From Actinomycetes bacterium (GTDB lineage Bacteria; Actinomycetota; Coriobacteriia; Coriobacteriales; Eggerthellaceae): 33,881 bases of DNA. The notes under the pieces are model-generated. The model was not told the origin of the DNA. It did not search any database and worked only from the letters and a program-made list of their open reading frames with translations. The translations under genes were made by a program, and so were the position numbers. This document shows positions 1-7,727 of the stretch, one piece after another; within the stretch, counting starts at the first letter, position 1; each line of letters opens with the position of its first letter. Location of the stretch: contig JAEYEL010000192.1 of NCBI GenBank assembly GCA_023403475.1, positions 1 through 33,881 of the forward strand, written 5' to 3'.

Positions 1-2
1 AC

Positions 3-62
3 TCGCCCACGGTTGCAGAGCTGTTCGAACCTTTCGGTCTTTTGGATAAGCCGGCAGGTTAG
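3..62 (+). CDS. C-terminal end of an unidentified protein (partial)
   Basis: One forward frame is open from the window edge to a TAG at 60-62 and encodes about 19 residues ending in LLDKPAG. The other two forward frames also run in from the edge, so the choice rests on the natural-looking residue composition and on a strong hairpin 50 bases downstream. The fragment is too short to assign to a family. It could equally be a chance frame. Confidence 0.3.
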   Translation, partial: SPTVAELFEPFGLLDKPAG

Positions 63-111
63 AGAAAATCTTTCGTTGTTGTTAGTAAACCAGCGATTCG
101 GTCGATAAAGA

Positions 112-139
112 AAGCGCGCCCCACAACAAGGGCGCGCTT
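112..139. terminator. Hairpin, probable terminator
   Basis: A perfect 10-bp stem (AAGCGCGCCC pairing with GGGCGCGCTT) encloses an 8-base loop at 122-129. The minus-strand reading is followed by TCTTTAT and the plus-strand reading by AAATCCA, so neither side has a full T tract. It lies just after the gene end at 62 and would suit termination of that gene. Confidence 0.5.
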
Positions 140-182
140 AAATCCATGTTTGATGCTCTTTCAGCGAGGGCGGTGATGCTCA

Positions 183-371
183 GTGGCGGATACAAGACGA
201 CCTGTAAAGAAATACTACGTGGTGTCCGTCCTCGGGCCGAGGAGGAAGAGCTGGATTGTCTGCGGCTGGGCAGAGGTTGTGGAAGCACGTGAGCATGACC
301 AGATTGTTTTCAAAGGCTTCCACACGCAGGAAGCTGCCGAGAAGCACTTGGCGAGCATCGCCCGTTCTTGA
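183..371 (+). CDS. Small protein resembling the viroplasmin / RNase H1 N-terminal domain
   Basis: This is a 62-residue ORF that begins with GTG; an in-frame stop lies three codons upstream, so GTG is the first usable start. The pattern KYYVV, a central W with an acidic stretch, then KGFHTQEAAEKHLA recalls the small nucleic-acid-binding viroplasmin-like domain, which has an aromatic start, a conserved Trp and a K-x-F-x-T-x-x-x-A-x-x-F/H motif. That resemblance is by eye only. The ribosome binding site is weak (GAGGG about 12 bases upstream). It converges with the truncated LuxR gene at 401 with no clear terminator between them. It may be a real small gene, a remnant, or a chance ORF. Confidence 0.4.
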   Translation: MADTRRPVKKYYVVSVLGPRRKSWIVCGWAEVVEAREHDQIVFKGFHTQEAAEKHLASIARS

Positions 372-400
372 GTTTCTCGCTGTTTTTTCGATGGCGTGTT

Positions 401-1249
401 TTAATCGCCGACGCCAAGTCGATTGCCCGCCATCGTTTCCGTCACGAGCGCGATGACTTGATCTTTTCTGTGGCATCCCGTCTTAGCGTAGATTGCCTTC
501 GTATGGGCCGCCAAGGTGCTCTGCCGCACGAATAGGCTGTTTGCGATTACTTTCCGTGTATACCCTTGTGAGAGCTGCACCAAGATCTCCCCTTCCCTTT
601 CGGTGAGCTGGTACTCTTCCTTGATCTTGACGCAGACTTCCTCTCTGTCGCCGGTGTTTATCAGTTGTTCTTTTCGTGCGCCCCTTTCCTCGAACACGAT
701 TTGGTAGAAATAGCGCGACAGGGAGACGGCCAGTACGATGACGGATAGGCCGACGATTACCTTGAAGCTGACGCCTAGCGTCTTAACCAGGAAAGGCAAG
801 AGACAGTAGGATAAAGCGCCAGAAATGGCTTGCACGGCAATAAACATGCAGAGCGCCTTCGGTTCGGTAATGGTCTTCATTCGAATGAGCAACAGCATGG
901 TGATCATGAAAGTAAAGTTGATGAATTCGCGCGATACGACTACGACGGTTTCTGCTGCGAACTCATGGCTGTCAGAGAGCAGCAATAGAAAGAAAAATCC
1001 GACTGTGAACACGCTGACAGAGCAGGTACGAATGATTCCAATGGATCGTTGGGGATGTTTGGTTTTAAGGAGAAGGAATACTTGGACAGAGGATGCGATA
1101 ATGCCGAGGATCTGATAGGCGAAGAGGTCGGAAGGTTTGTAGCCGACGGAATCTTCTGAATAGAAATACCCTTTAACGAGTGTTCCGACGAATAGAAAGA
1201 TGGCAAGAATGAAGGCTCCTTGTTTCTCGTTTCTTTCTATTTTTTGAGG
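401..1249 (-). pseudogene. LuxR-family membrane regulator, 5' half removed by an insertion sequence
   Basis: The C-terminal 200 residues contain several hydrophobic segments followed by a GerE-type helix-turn-helix (YQLTEREGEILVQLSQGY, then IANSLFVRQSTLAAHTKAIY). The apparent start at 1012 is a GTG, but translating upstream by hand shows the frame stays open to the insertion-sequence edge near 1249. That stretch adds about 80 more residues, including hydrophobic runs such as GAFILAIFLFVGTLV. Complete regulators of this type have a long multi-span membrane sensor before the HTH, about 450-530 residues in total, so the N-terminal half is missing. An internal GTG start could still give a shortened membrane-HTH protein, but loss of function is more likely. 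It pairs with a second LuxR remnant on the other side of the element. Confidence 0.85.
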
Positions 1250-1267
1250 CTTCGGTAGTTTGTGTGG
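1250..1267 (+). repeat. Left inverted repeat of the ISL3 element
   Basis: CTTCGGTAGTTTGTGTGG, an exact inverted match to 2772-2789. It lies 17 bases beyond the transposase stop codon. Confidence 0.85.
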
Positions 1268-1283
1268 TAGAAAGTCCGTAACG

Positions 1284-2624
1284 CTAAGCCGCCCTCGCTG
1301 CTTTAACCTTTTGCTTCCACGGTAACTGTGGCCTGATGTCCGAGCATCGAAGCATCAGCAGCGAGATGAGGTTGTCGGTGTTCCTGAACCCATAGCCCAT
1401 CTTCACCGTTACCTTGATTTTATTGTTGATTGACTCCACGCGTGCGTTGCTGATGTTGAGCGATATGGAGCGAAGGATGTCGTCACGCCGCCTTCTTGCC
1501 TTCTTCTCGACCTCCACGACCTTCGGTGTCTTGCAGTATGCTGCACGGTGAAGCCAGTCGTCGAGCAGCGTCTCGGCTTCGGTGGCGTCTCTTGCCTGGT
1601 AGACTGCTCGAAGATCCTCTTTAAGCTCCCAGGCCCGAAACAGGTGCGAACCTGCTGATTCTAACCGGTTCAGTTTGGCCTTCTGGTTCTCGGTCGGATT
1701 CTCCTTGCCCTTCGCCAATGCGAAGCGCGACCCCTTGATGGCCCTTGCGTCGCCGGCAAGCCTCTTGGCCTCAGGGGGCGTCTCGTCGCCAGCAGCGGGC
1801 CGGCCGGGCTTCTTCCGCTTCGGCGTCGCTGCTCTCGCCGCTTTCTTGACAACCTGCCGCTCCTCGCAGCGCACACCGTCAAGGGCATCGTTCATCCAGC
1901 TGATGACGTGAAACGGATCCATGACCCACTCAGCATTCGGGCACCAGCGCTTGACGAGCGTCTTCGTCCACCTGCAGCCGTCGGCCGTCACTACCTCGAT
2001 ACCGAGTCTTTGCTCGCGAGCGAGCTCGTCTTTCAAGAAACGTCTGAGTACGTCTTTGCTCCACCCCTCAGCTGCCCAGATGAGGCGGCCTCTGCCGTGG
2101 TCGACCACAGCCATAAGGTACTCGTGGCCACGTTTGTAGGAAGTCTCGTCTATGCCTATCCTGCGCACGCCGTCGAAACGCGCGGAGCCGGTTGCTTGCT
2201 GGAGGTCGTCAAAGACGCGCTTGCAGATGCCGCCGACGCTATGCCATTCCACGCGGCACGCCTCGGCGACTGCCGATATCGTGCAATATACGGCCATCCG
2301 CGCCACCCAGTCCTCGAAAGGTCTGGCGAAGCGGAACTTCGGCCTGGCCCACGGGACCGACCCGACGTGCACGCCGTGGACCGAGCGCCTCACGCGTACT
2401 GGTGCGTACTCCAGATAGCGCTTCGATATCCCCATGTCGAGTGTTCGCCAGCGTCTAGGCGACGATCTGCCGTCATAGGTTTCACAGACGCAGCCGCATG
2501 CAGGGCAGCGGCGTTGTTTGGACTTGTATGGCCGCACGCCGACGATGATGGAATCGTCTTCAATGCGCACAGAATTCACGACGGTCTCGACCGGGGAGGG
2601 GATGAAACGTAGTATCTTGTTCAT
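1284..2624 (-). CDS. ISL3-family transposase
   Basis: This 446-residue protein has the normal length for an ISL3 transposase. An N-terminal zinc-finger-like motif (CPACGCVCETYDG, residues about 41-53) comes before a helical DNA-binding region. The catalytic core shows GIDETSYKRG (first Asp), TADGCRWT and WVMDPFHVISWMN (second Asp region), and near the C-terminus ARVESINNKIK (Glu), followed by the family-typical GYGFRN. No frameshift or internal stop is visible, so it may be active. The ATG at 2624-2622 is preceded on the minus strand by a 165-base leader containing a hairpin. The left end of the gene lies close to the left inverted repeat, as expected for this family. Confidence 0.93.
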   Translation of the reverse strand: MNKILRFIPSPVETVVNSVRIEDDSIIVGVRPYKSKQRRCPACGCVCETYDGRSSPRRWRTLDMGISKRYLEYAPVRVRRSVHGVHVGSVPWARPKFRFARPFEDWVARMAVYCTISAVAEACRVEWHSVGGICKRVFDDLQQATGSARFDGVRRIGIDETSYKRGHEYLMAVVDHGRGRLIWAAEGWSKDVLRRFLKDELAREQRLGIEVVTADGCRWTKTLVKRWCPNAEWVMDPFHVISWMNDALDGVRCEERQVVKKAARAATPKRKKPGRPAAGDETPPEAKRLAGDARAIKGSRFALAKGKENPTENQKAKLNRLESAGSHLFRAWELKEDLRAVYQARDATEAETLLDDWLHRAAYCKTPKVVEVEKKARRRRDDILRSISLNISNARVESINNKIKVTVKMGYGFRNTDNLISLLMLRCSDIRPQLPWKQKVKAARAA

Positions 2625-2684
2625 TGCATGAGGGCTTTCGCATAGGTTGTTTTCAGCGATTCAATCCTAGCGTGCTCCATGCGG

Positions 2685-2707
2685 AAACGGCCCCTTGTGG
2701 GCCGTTT
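2685..2707. terminator. Symmetrical hairpin inside the insertion sequence
   Basis: A perfect 9-bp stem (AAACGGCCC / GGGCCGTTT) with a 5-base loop lies in the leader between the right inverted repeat and the transposase start. It could stop transcription entering from the flanking gene, a common way insertion sequences limit transposase expression. Confidence 0.5.
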
Positions 2708-2771
2708 TCCTCAAAATGCATCGACAAGCGTGATTATCCACTACCCACCAGCATCTATATCCAATTCTCAC

Positions 2772-2789
2772 CCACACAAACTACCGAAG
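2772..2789 (-). repeat. Right inverted repeat of the ISL3 element
   Basis: Exact inverted copy of 1250-1267. The outer extension to 2793 reads GGCT inward from the end, the usual type of ISL3 terminus. Confidence 0.85.
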
Positions 2790-2794
2790 AGCCA

Positions 2795-3511
2795 AACTTT
2801 TCTGCACTTCTATTGATTGCCGTACAGCTCATCGACATTGGCTTTAGTCTTTTCATGCTGTTCTGGATGTTTCACATGAGGCGCACGATTGACTGGACTC
2901 TCTTTTGGCAAGTGGCTTATTTCTTATTGGCCTTGGGCCTTTTGACCATGTCGGCATTCGGCACAACCAAAGTCGTCCAAGTTTTCCTCAGCGCCGCCGC
3001 AGCGTTGGTATTTCAATTTATGTTCTATTTCCTCACCCGCTTGGGACGAAAAAGCATTTATGAGCCTTCGTTTATCGTTGCGATTGGATACGGAATAGTC
3101 TCACTTATCGATTGGGCGGTAAGGGCATCCGTCGCTTACGCTCTTCCAAATCTTGACAGCCCTGTCCTCGTGCCTGGGTTTCTATTTCTTATCTTGTGCA
3201 CTATCGTATTCCTTCTTCCTGCACGATCTCCCGGTATGCAACTGCTTACGGCAGAGCTACATGATGTTGACACGCCTCAAGACATAGTCGATGAAAAATG
3301 CAAGACCCTCGCAATAAGACACGGATTATCGGAACGAGAGTCAGAAGTAATGGTTTTGCTATGCAAAGGACGGTCAGCACCCTATATTGCCGAAACGTTG
3401 TATCTATCCGAAAATACCGTCAAAACCTACCGCAAAAGAATTTATCAGAAACTTGGGATTCACGATAAGCAGAAACTACTGGATTTGGTAAGTGGCAGCT
3501 CAAACTCATGA
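2795..3511 (+). pseudogene. Second LuxR-family membrane regulator, 5' half removed by the same insertion sequence
   Basis: About 238 residues remain. Six or so hydrophobic segments (for example SALLLIAVQLIDIGFSLFML and VPGFLFLILCTIVFLL) are followed by a GerE helix-turn-helix (HGLSERESEVMVLLCKGRSA, then ETLYLSENTVKTYRKRIYQK). The open frame continues leftward into the insertion sequence as far as a TTG at 2624, but residues before about 2795 are element DNA and have no LuxR character. The native N-terminal membrane domain is therefore lost. It differs clearly in sequence from the remnant at 401-1249 and lies on the opposite strand, so the two are not halves of one gene. Confidence 0.85.
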
Positions 3512-3596
3512 GAATCTCAGCAGAGGCAATTCCGAAGAAGACGTGACGGACGTAGGTATCAACGATTCCTTTAAAAATGCAGAACGACCCCGACAT

Positions 3597-3611
3597 CGAT
3601 ACAATGTATCG
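3597..3611. promoter_or_regulatory. Palindrome, possible operator
   Basis: CGATACA and TGTATCG face each other around a single A. The site lies in the 260-base gap between the truncated LuxR gene and the end of the Crp/Fnr gene, which otherwise holds only a weak 46-codon frame from 3666. No adjacent promoter is clear, so its role is open. Confidence 0.3.
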
Positions 3612-3771
3612 TTCACAAAATACAGCACACGTGCTACAACCTGCTAATTTAGAAGAGAATGAATTATGACACGGCTGCTGATCTATGGGCACGGAAAAGG
3701 CGGCGTTCGCGCCGATGATCAACTGGCTTCTTTGACAACTGGGTCAAAAGGGCGCGCACGGCTTTGGCGAT

Positions 3772-4446
3772 CTACTCGCTGTCGAGATATCGGCGCAGGC
3801 CGTTGATATCCTGAACGACAATCGGACGTGGCTGTTTGGCAACGTAGCCTTGCGCCCGCAAATAGGACAAGGCGTTTGTCACCGTGTTGCGATGCGCCCC
3901 GATAATGCATGCCAACTCGTCGATAGTGTAAGAAACGATTTTGCCGTTGCTCGCGGCAAGGGAGTACAGAAGACCCGCAAGCCGTCGGGTACCGTTTTCG
4001 AACGAAAGGTTCGCTATTTCCTCCGTTTGAGAACTCATAATCTGAAAAAGGTACTCTATGTAAGCCAGATAGTAGTCGTTGTGCTTATTGCAAAACGAAA
4101 GCAAGTCGTTGAAGTCTATCACGAGCAATTCGCAATCGGTTACCGCCACGGCAGTTGACCGCGTAAGCTTGTCGCGTTTGAAGCCCTGAAACCCAAACTG
4201 GGTGCCTGGCATATGGTAGAACAGGGTTTTCTCAACACCTTCCCGCGACGTAAGGTAAAGGCGAACCACTCCGCTTACCACATGGTAGGTGAAACGATGC
4301 TTCTCCTCTTCCAGAAACAGACAAGTTCCGCGAGAAACCTTTTTCGCCTCAACAGGCATCTCTTTTTGCGCTAGCAATTCTTCGGCGGCGAATACCGTCG
4401 GAAACCTATCGGCATCGATGAACTGAGGCAATGCTGTCGTACACAT
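3772..4446 (-). CDS. Crp/Fnr-family transcriptional regulator
   Basis: This 224-residue protein has an N-terminal cyclic-nucleotide-binding-type beta barrel (residues about 20-130; note GTCLFLEEEKHRFTYHVVSG and the following TSREGVEKTLFYHMPGTQFG). A long dimer helix follows, then a C-terminal winged helix (YTIDELACIIGAHRNTVTNA, residues about 172-191). I see no N-terminal cysteine cluster like that of FNR, so oxygen sensing through Fe-S is not indicated; the ligand is unknown. The ATG has a GGGGGAG ribosome binding site. The gene follows the DMSO-reductase-type genes on the same strand after a long hairpin, which fits a local regulator of that module. Confidence 0.88.
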   Translation of the reverse strand: MCTTALPQFIDADRFPTVFAAEELLAQKEMPVEAKKVSRGTCLFLEEEKHRFTYHVVSGVVRLYLTSREGVEKTLFYHMPGTQFGFQGFKRDKLTRSTAVAVTDCELLVIDFNDLLSFCNKHNDYYLAYIEYLFQIMSSQTEEIANLSFENGTRRLAGLLYSLAASNGKIVSYTIDELACIIGAHRNTVTNALSYLRAQGYVAKQPRPIVVQDINGLRRYLDSE

Positions 4447-4463
4447 ATTTTTTTCTCCCCCTT

Positions 4464-4507
4464 AAATGGCGGACGCAAATTCAAACTCTCCTTTGCGCCC
4501 GCCATTT
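4464..4507 (-). terminator. Long hairpin between the Fe-S subunit gene and the Crp/Fnr gene
   Basis: A 16-bp stem with a single mismatch (4464-4479 with 4492-4507) encloses a 12-base loop. On the minus strand it begins 12 bases after the Fe-S subunit stop codon and ends just before the GGGGGAG ribosome binding site of the regulator gene. No T tract follows, so it may be a partial terminator, an attenuator that lowers regulator expression, or an mRNA-stabilising structure. Confidence 0.65.
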
Positions 4508-4519
4508 CTCCATGCGCTT

Positions 4520-5086
4520 TTAGCAATAATACACCGAAGGATTCGTGCCTTCCTCGGGCAATAGAACTTCAGCTCCTTTTTCCGCAATAGCTTTAGCTAT
4601 GTCGCTCTCTGGGTCGTTCACATCGCCGTATATGCGCGCCTCTGCCGGGCAACTGCATACGCACAGCGGCTCTTCTCCCTGCTCAATGCGCGGGCGACAT
4701 AGGTCGCACTTCATTATATACTTGGCTTCCTCATTAAGCACAGGCGCGCCATAAGGACAAGCCTTCGCACAAGAGCCACAACCAATGCACACGTCCAGAT
4801 CGGACTCCACAATTCCATCTTCGTCGCGCTTGTGCATAGCGCCTGTCGGACAGTTCGCCACGCAAAGCGGATTTTCGCAATGATTGCACAGATGAGGGCG
4901 AAACGCAATGCTGACATTCGGATACGTCCCACTCACAAGATAGTTTTCGCTTGACCCAACGGTCTCGAGATATCCAAGGTACACCCCATCGGGGCATTCG
5001 TGCAAAATCTTGCACCCAACCACGCAAGTCTGGCAACCAACACATCGAGTCGTGTTGATAAACATACCGTATTGTTTCTCAGCCAT
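4520..5086 (-). CDS. DmsB-like four-cluster iron-sulfur subunit
   Basis: This 188-residue electron-transfer protein has four cysteine groups: CVGCQTCVVGCK (residues about 15-26), CNHCENPLCVANCP (about 67-80), CIGCGSCAKACP (about 99-110), and CDLC followed by CVCSCP (about 127-148). This is the four-[4Fe-4S] arrangement of DmsB/NrfC/PsrB subunits, which pass electrons between a quinol-oxidising partner and the molybdenum subunit. It has no signal peptide and is expected to be co-exported with its Tat-bearing partner. It starts 8 bases after the catalytic subunit stop codon with GGGGGA before the ATG, so the two are translationally linked. No DmsC-type membrane anchor gene is present nearby, so the electron donor is unclear. 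Confidence 0.93.
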   Translation of the reverse strand: MAEKQYGMFINTTRCVGCQTCVVGCKILHECPDGVYLGYLETVGSSENYLVSGTYPNVSIAFRPHLCNHCENPLCVANCPTGAMHKRDEDGIVESDLDVCIGCGSCAKACPYGAPVLNEEAKYIMKCDLCRPRIEQGEEPLCVCSCPAEARIYGDVNDPESDIAKAIAEKGAEVLLPEEGTNPSVYYC

Positions 5087-5094
5087 AATTCCCC

Positions 5095-7587
5095 CTACGC
5101 TTTCTCTACTTCAACCATGATGTCGTTGAAGGCGCTGTTTGTTTGCGAATAATGCTCTTCGGCAGGGCTCAAAGTAAGATGGCTTAAGAATTGATGATTT
5201 CCTTCGATGGTGTGCTCCGGTGTCCATCCGGCCTGCGCCGCCGTCACTCCCGGCATGATGCCCTCGGTCACAAACGCTTTCATCTTGACTTCGCCTCGAC
5301 CGTTGAAAATGTGAACAGTGTCGCCGTGTTCGATGCCACGAGGTTCGGCATCAACCGGATTGATATGAAGCCAAGGTTCTGTCTGCAGAATAGCAAGCGA
5401 AGGGTTATCGCAATGCTGCGTATGCACGTTCATACGATCATGATAGGTAAGATGCATGAGCGGATATTTCGCCGCAAGCTCCGGATCGGATGCCTCAAGG
5501 GCAGGCGTATGTTTTGGCACCTGTTCGCCAAACTCGACCATATCTTCGGTGTAAAACTCGAAGCGCCCTGTTGGAGTTTGGTATTTCTGATCCTCGAAAA
5601 CGATAAGGGGCTCGTCGTAAATGCCCGTCGGCATACCCCACATGCCCATCTTTATTGCCTCGTCGAAATCGAAACCTTCAAACGCCGAGCTTTCGGGGTT
5701 TGGCCAGCTACGCACCCACTCCTCAGGTGTCTTCGACCAGTATTTCTCAAGACCCGTGCGCTCGGCCAACATGGTCATCATTTCGCAATCAGACTTGCTC
5801 TCGCCCAAAGGCTCAATGGCAGGCTTCACCAAAAACACCCACGGAGACCGGTCGTAGAGATCCCAATACTCCCAAAGCGATGTTGCCGGCAGCACGTAAT
5901 CGGCATATTTCGCCGTCCACGTCCACCACGGATCGGCCACCACAATCGTCGAAATATTGGGAAACACCTCGTTGATTATCCGGTGGGCATCGGGGCTTTG
6001 GTTAAGGAAGTTCGAAACGTTGAACCAGATGAAATCGACAGGAACCGGATCGTGCTCAACGGCACACTGATAGATGAGCGAGCTTTTGACCATATTGGCC
6101 TTCTGCCCTGTTTCCGCCCACTCGTCGTAGTTAAACTCGGGTGCCGTCTCTCCGGGAACAGGCTTGTTGGCCTTCGTGCCGCCCGCATGAGACGCGCCGC
6201 CACCGCGCACACCCACATAACCAGCCACAGCCGCAAGCGTGGCTACCGTGCGAAACGACTGGTAAGAGTTATACGTGCGCTGCATACCCTGCCCCATGCG
6301 AATACCTGCAGGTTGAGCTTCGATGTATTCCTTCGCAAACGTTTCGATAACATCAACGGGAACGCCCGTAAGCTCTGAAGTACGTTCGAGCGTATATTCA
6401 GCAGCCGTCTCCTTCAAATGAACGAATGCCGGTTTGCACGCCACTCCATCAATCTCGAAGCTTCCTTCAATAGGAGCGTCCACGCCCTCAGTGTCGGAAG
6501 GCACGGCCTTGTTCTGCGCAGGATCCCACATCAAATACGCATCGCCCTCGCCACGAAGGTAGCGCCCGTCATCATCGCGCACCAGCAAAGACCCGCAACT
6601 GTGCTTGCTCAAAAACTCCTTGTCATGCAGATCATTCTGTATTATCCAGTTCATCATGCCAAGCGCCAAGGCGGAATCGCCCCCCGGCTTGATAGGAATC
6701 CACTGGTCGGCGATAGTTGCCGTCGAGCTGAAACGCGGGTCGATGTAGACGATTTTCGCACCCCTCTCGCGAGCCCGCACAATGTAGCGCAGCTCCGATG
6801 TATGCGTATCGGCGAGATTGCGTCCCCAGATAACGATCATGTTGGAATTTTGCTCGTAATCGCGCGTATCGTGCGCGCCACGAATAACACCATAAACCAT
6901 TTTCATTCCCATCGAAGCGCCATGATCGCCCATGATTCCTTCGATATCCCACGTTGTGGCACCATAGCATGCCGCAAAACGGGTGGCCGACTGCATGGCC
7001 AGCTTGGACTGATTGCCCGTGAACGAATAAAACGAGCAAGCAGTGGGGCCGTACTTCTTCTTCGATTCCTCCATGCGCTCGACAATTTCGTCCATCGCTT
7101 GATCCCAGCTGATTCGCTCGAACTCGCCACTGCCGCGATCACCTATGCGCTTCATGGGATACATGACGCGCAGATCTTCGTTTTGGATGCGTTCGATATA
7201 CGACATCGAACGCAGGCAGGCATTCGCATAATCAGGACGACCGGGCATTTCGCCCGGCTCCACGGCAACAAGCTTCCCGTCACGCACGTGTCCCTTGAGC
7301 AGGCAGCGCGAAGTGCAGTTGTAGCTGCAACAAGCGTATGAGTACTCAGTGGCATCAGATTTTGTCTGAGCATCCTCTTCCTGTTTCTTGCTCTCGGCGG
7401 TTTTCGGCGCACAGCCAGCAGCGGCACCAAGCGTCGACACTACGGTGATCCAACCAACTCCCTTGATGAAGGTTCGACGGGTTAACTTTCCGTTTTCGAT
7501 AAACTCGATTGGGCTTTTTCCCGAACGCTCGCGCGGCGATTCGCTCGCCGTGCGAGGCGATGGGTCACGCTTCTCTTGTTTGAGCAT
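5095..7587 (-). CDS. Tat-exported molybdopterin oxidoreductase, DMSO reductase family catalytic subunit
   Basis: This 830-residue protein opens with a twin-arginine signal (RRTFIKG at residues 37-43, hydrophobic stretch to about 57). AAGC at 56-59 could serve as a lipoprotein cleavage site. Cysteines in CCSYNCTSRC and later NACLRS form a [4Fe-4S] site, followed by the usual KRIGDRGSGEFERISWDQA segment, molybdopterin-binding regions (IVIWGRNLADTHTSELR) and the C-terminal guanine-dinucleotide domain (LHINPVDAEPRGIEHGDTV). It would act as a terminal reductase outside the membrane together with the downstream DmsB-like subunit. The substrate cannot be read from sequence; S-oxides, N-oxides and organic acceptors are all possible in Eggerthellaceae. 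The ATG is chosen because GGGGGAG lies 4 bases upstream. Confidence 0.93.
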   Translation of the reverse strand: MLKQEKRDPSPRTASESPRERSGKSPIEFIENGKLTRRTFIKGVGWITVVSTLGAAAGCAPKTAESKKQEEDAQTKSDATEYSYACCSYNCTSRCLLKGHVRDGKLVAVEPGEMPGRPDYANACLRSMSYIERIQNEDLRVMYPMKRIGDRGSGEFERISWDQAMDEIVERMEESKKKYGPTACSFYSFTGNQSKLAMQSATRFAACYGATTWDIEGIMGDHGASMGMKMVYGVIRGAHDTRDYEQNSNMIVIWGRNLADTHTSELRYIVRARERGAKIVYIDPRFSSTATIADQWIPIKPGGDSALALGMMNWIIQNDLHDKEFLSKHSCGSLLVRDDDGRYLRGEGDAYLMWDPAQNKAVPSDTEGVDAPIEGSFEIDGVACKPAFVHLKETAAEYTLERTSELTGVPVDVIETFAKEYIEAQPAGIRMGQGMQRTYNSYQSFRTVATLAAVAGYVGVRGGGASHAGGTKANKPVPGETAPEFNYDEWAETGQKANMVKSSLIYQCAVEHDPVPVDFIWFNVSNFLNQSPDAHRIINEVFPNISTIVVADPWWTWTAKYADYVLPATSLWEYWDLYDRSPWVFLVKPAIEPLGESKSDCEMMTMLAERTGLEKYWSKTPEEWVRSWPNPESSAFEGFDFDEAIKMGMWGMPTGIYDEPLIVFEDQKYQTPTGRFEFYTEDMVEFGEQVPKHTPALEASDPELAAKYPLMHLTYHDRMNVHTQHCDNPSLAILQTEPWLHINPVDAEPRGIEHGDTVHIFNGRGEVKMKAFVTEGIMPGVTAAQAGWTPEHTIEGNHQFLSHLTLSPAEEHYSQTNSAFNDIMVEVEKA

Positions 7588-7648
7588 GTGACTCCCCCTA
7601 TAAAATTCTCCTGCGAAGCCGTCTGGGCTTCTCTCGTTTACAACGTCT

Positions 7649-7660
7649 TATCGCGCGATA
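7649..7660. promoter_or_regulatory. 12-bp palindrome upstream of the reductase gene
   Basis: TATCGCGCGATA is a perfect palindrome about 60 bases upstream of the reductase start codon, in the 140-base gap after the MFS gene. The position suits an operator. Confidence 0.35.
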
Positions 7661-7727
7661 GGTTCATCTTAGGATTCAGGTGAAGCCTCGTTCCACACAG
7701 TTTTGGGCGGAATTGCAAAATCGTCCG

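Larger units (their letters stand above)
1248..2793 (-). mobile_element. ISL3-family insertion sequence
   Basis: The element is about 1.55 kb and is bounded by a perfect 18-bp inverted repeat (1250-1267 and 2772-2789). On the right the repeat extends outward as GGCT before CTTCGG; the left end reads GG before CTTCGG, so it is slightly eroded or the outer edge is uncertain by a few bases. It encodes one intact ISL3-type transposase. The 8 bases outside each end (TTTTTTGA on the left, AAACTTTT on the right) do not match, so the 8-bp target duplication usual for this family is absent. Confidence 0.85.

Noticed and set aside
940..1206. 88-codon minus-strand frame over the left LuxR remnant
   Set aside because: Manual translation shows that the LuxR frame itself stays open through this stretch with membrane-like residues, so this second frame is a shadow.
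2624..2794. In-frame extension of the right-hand LuxR remnant to a TTG inside the insertion sequence
   Set aside because: These residues are translated element DNA, including its inverted repeat and a hairpin, and show no regulator or membrane character.
1240..2801. Target site duplication of the insertion sequence
   Set aside because: The 8 bases on each side (TTTTTTGA and AAACTTTT) do not match even with shifts of one or two bases.
3666..3806. 46-codon plus-strand frame starting MTRLLIYGHGKGGVRADDQL
   Set aside because: Weak ribosome binding site, and it overlaps the end of the Crp/Fnr gene on the other strand; the composition after 20 residues looks random.
5191..6378. 395-codon plus-strand frame opposite the exported reductase gene
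   Set aside because: It is antisense to a gene with clear family motifs and has an Arg/His-rich composition typical of a shadow frame.
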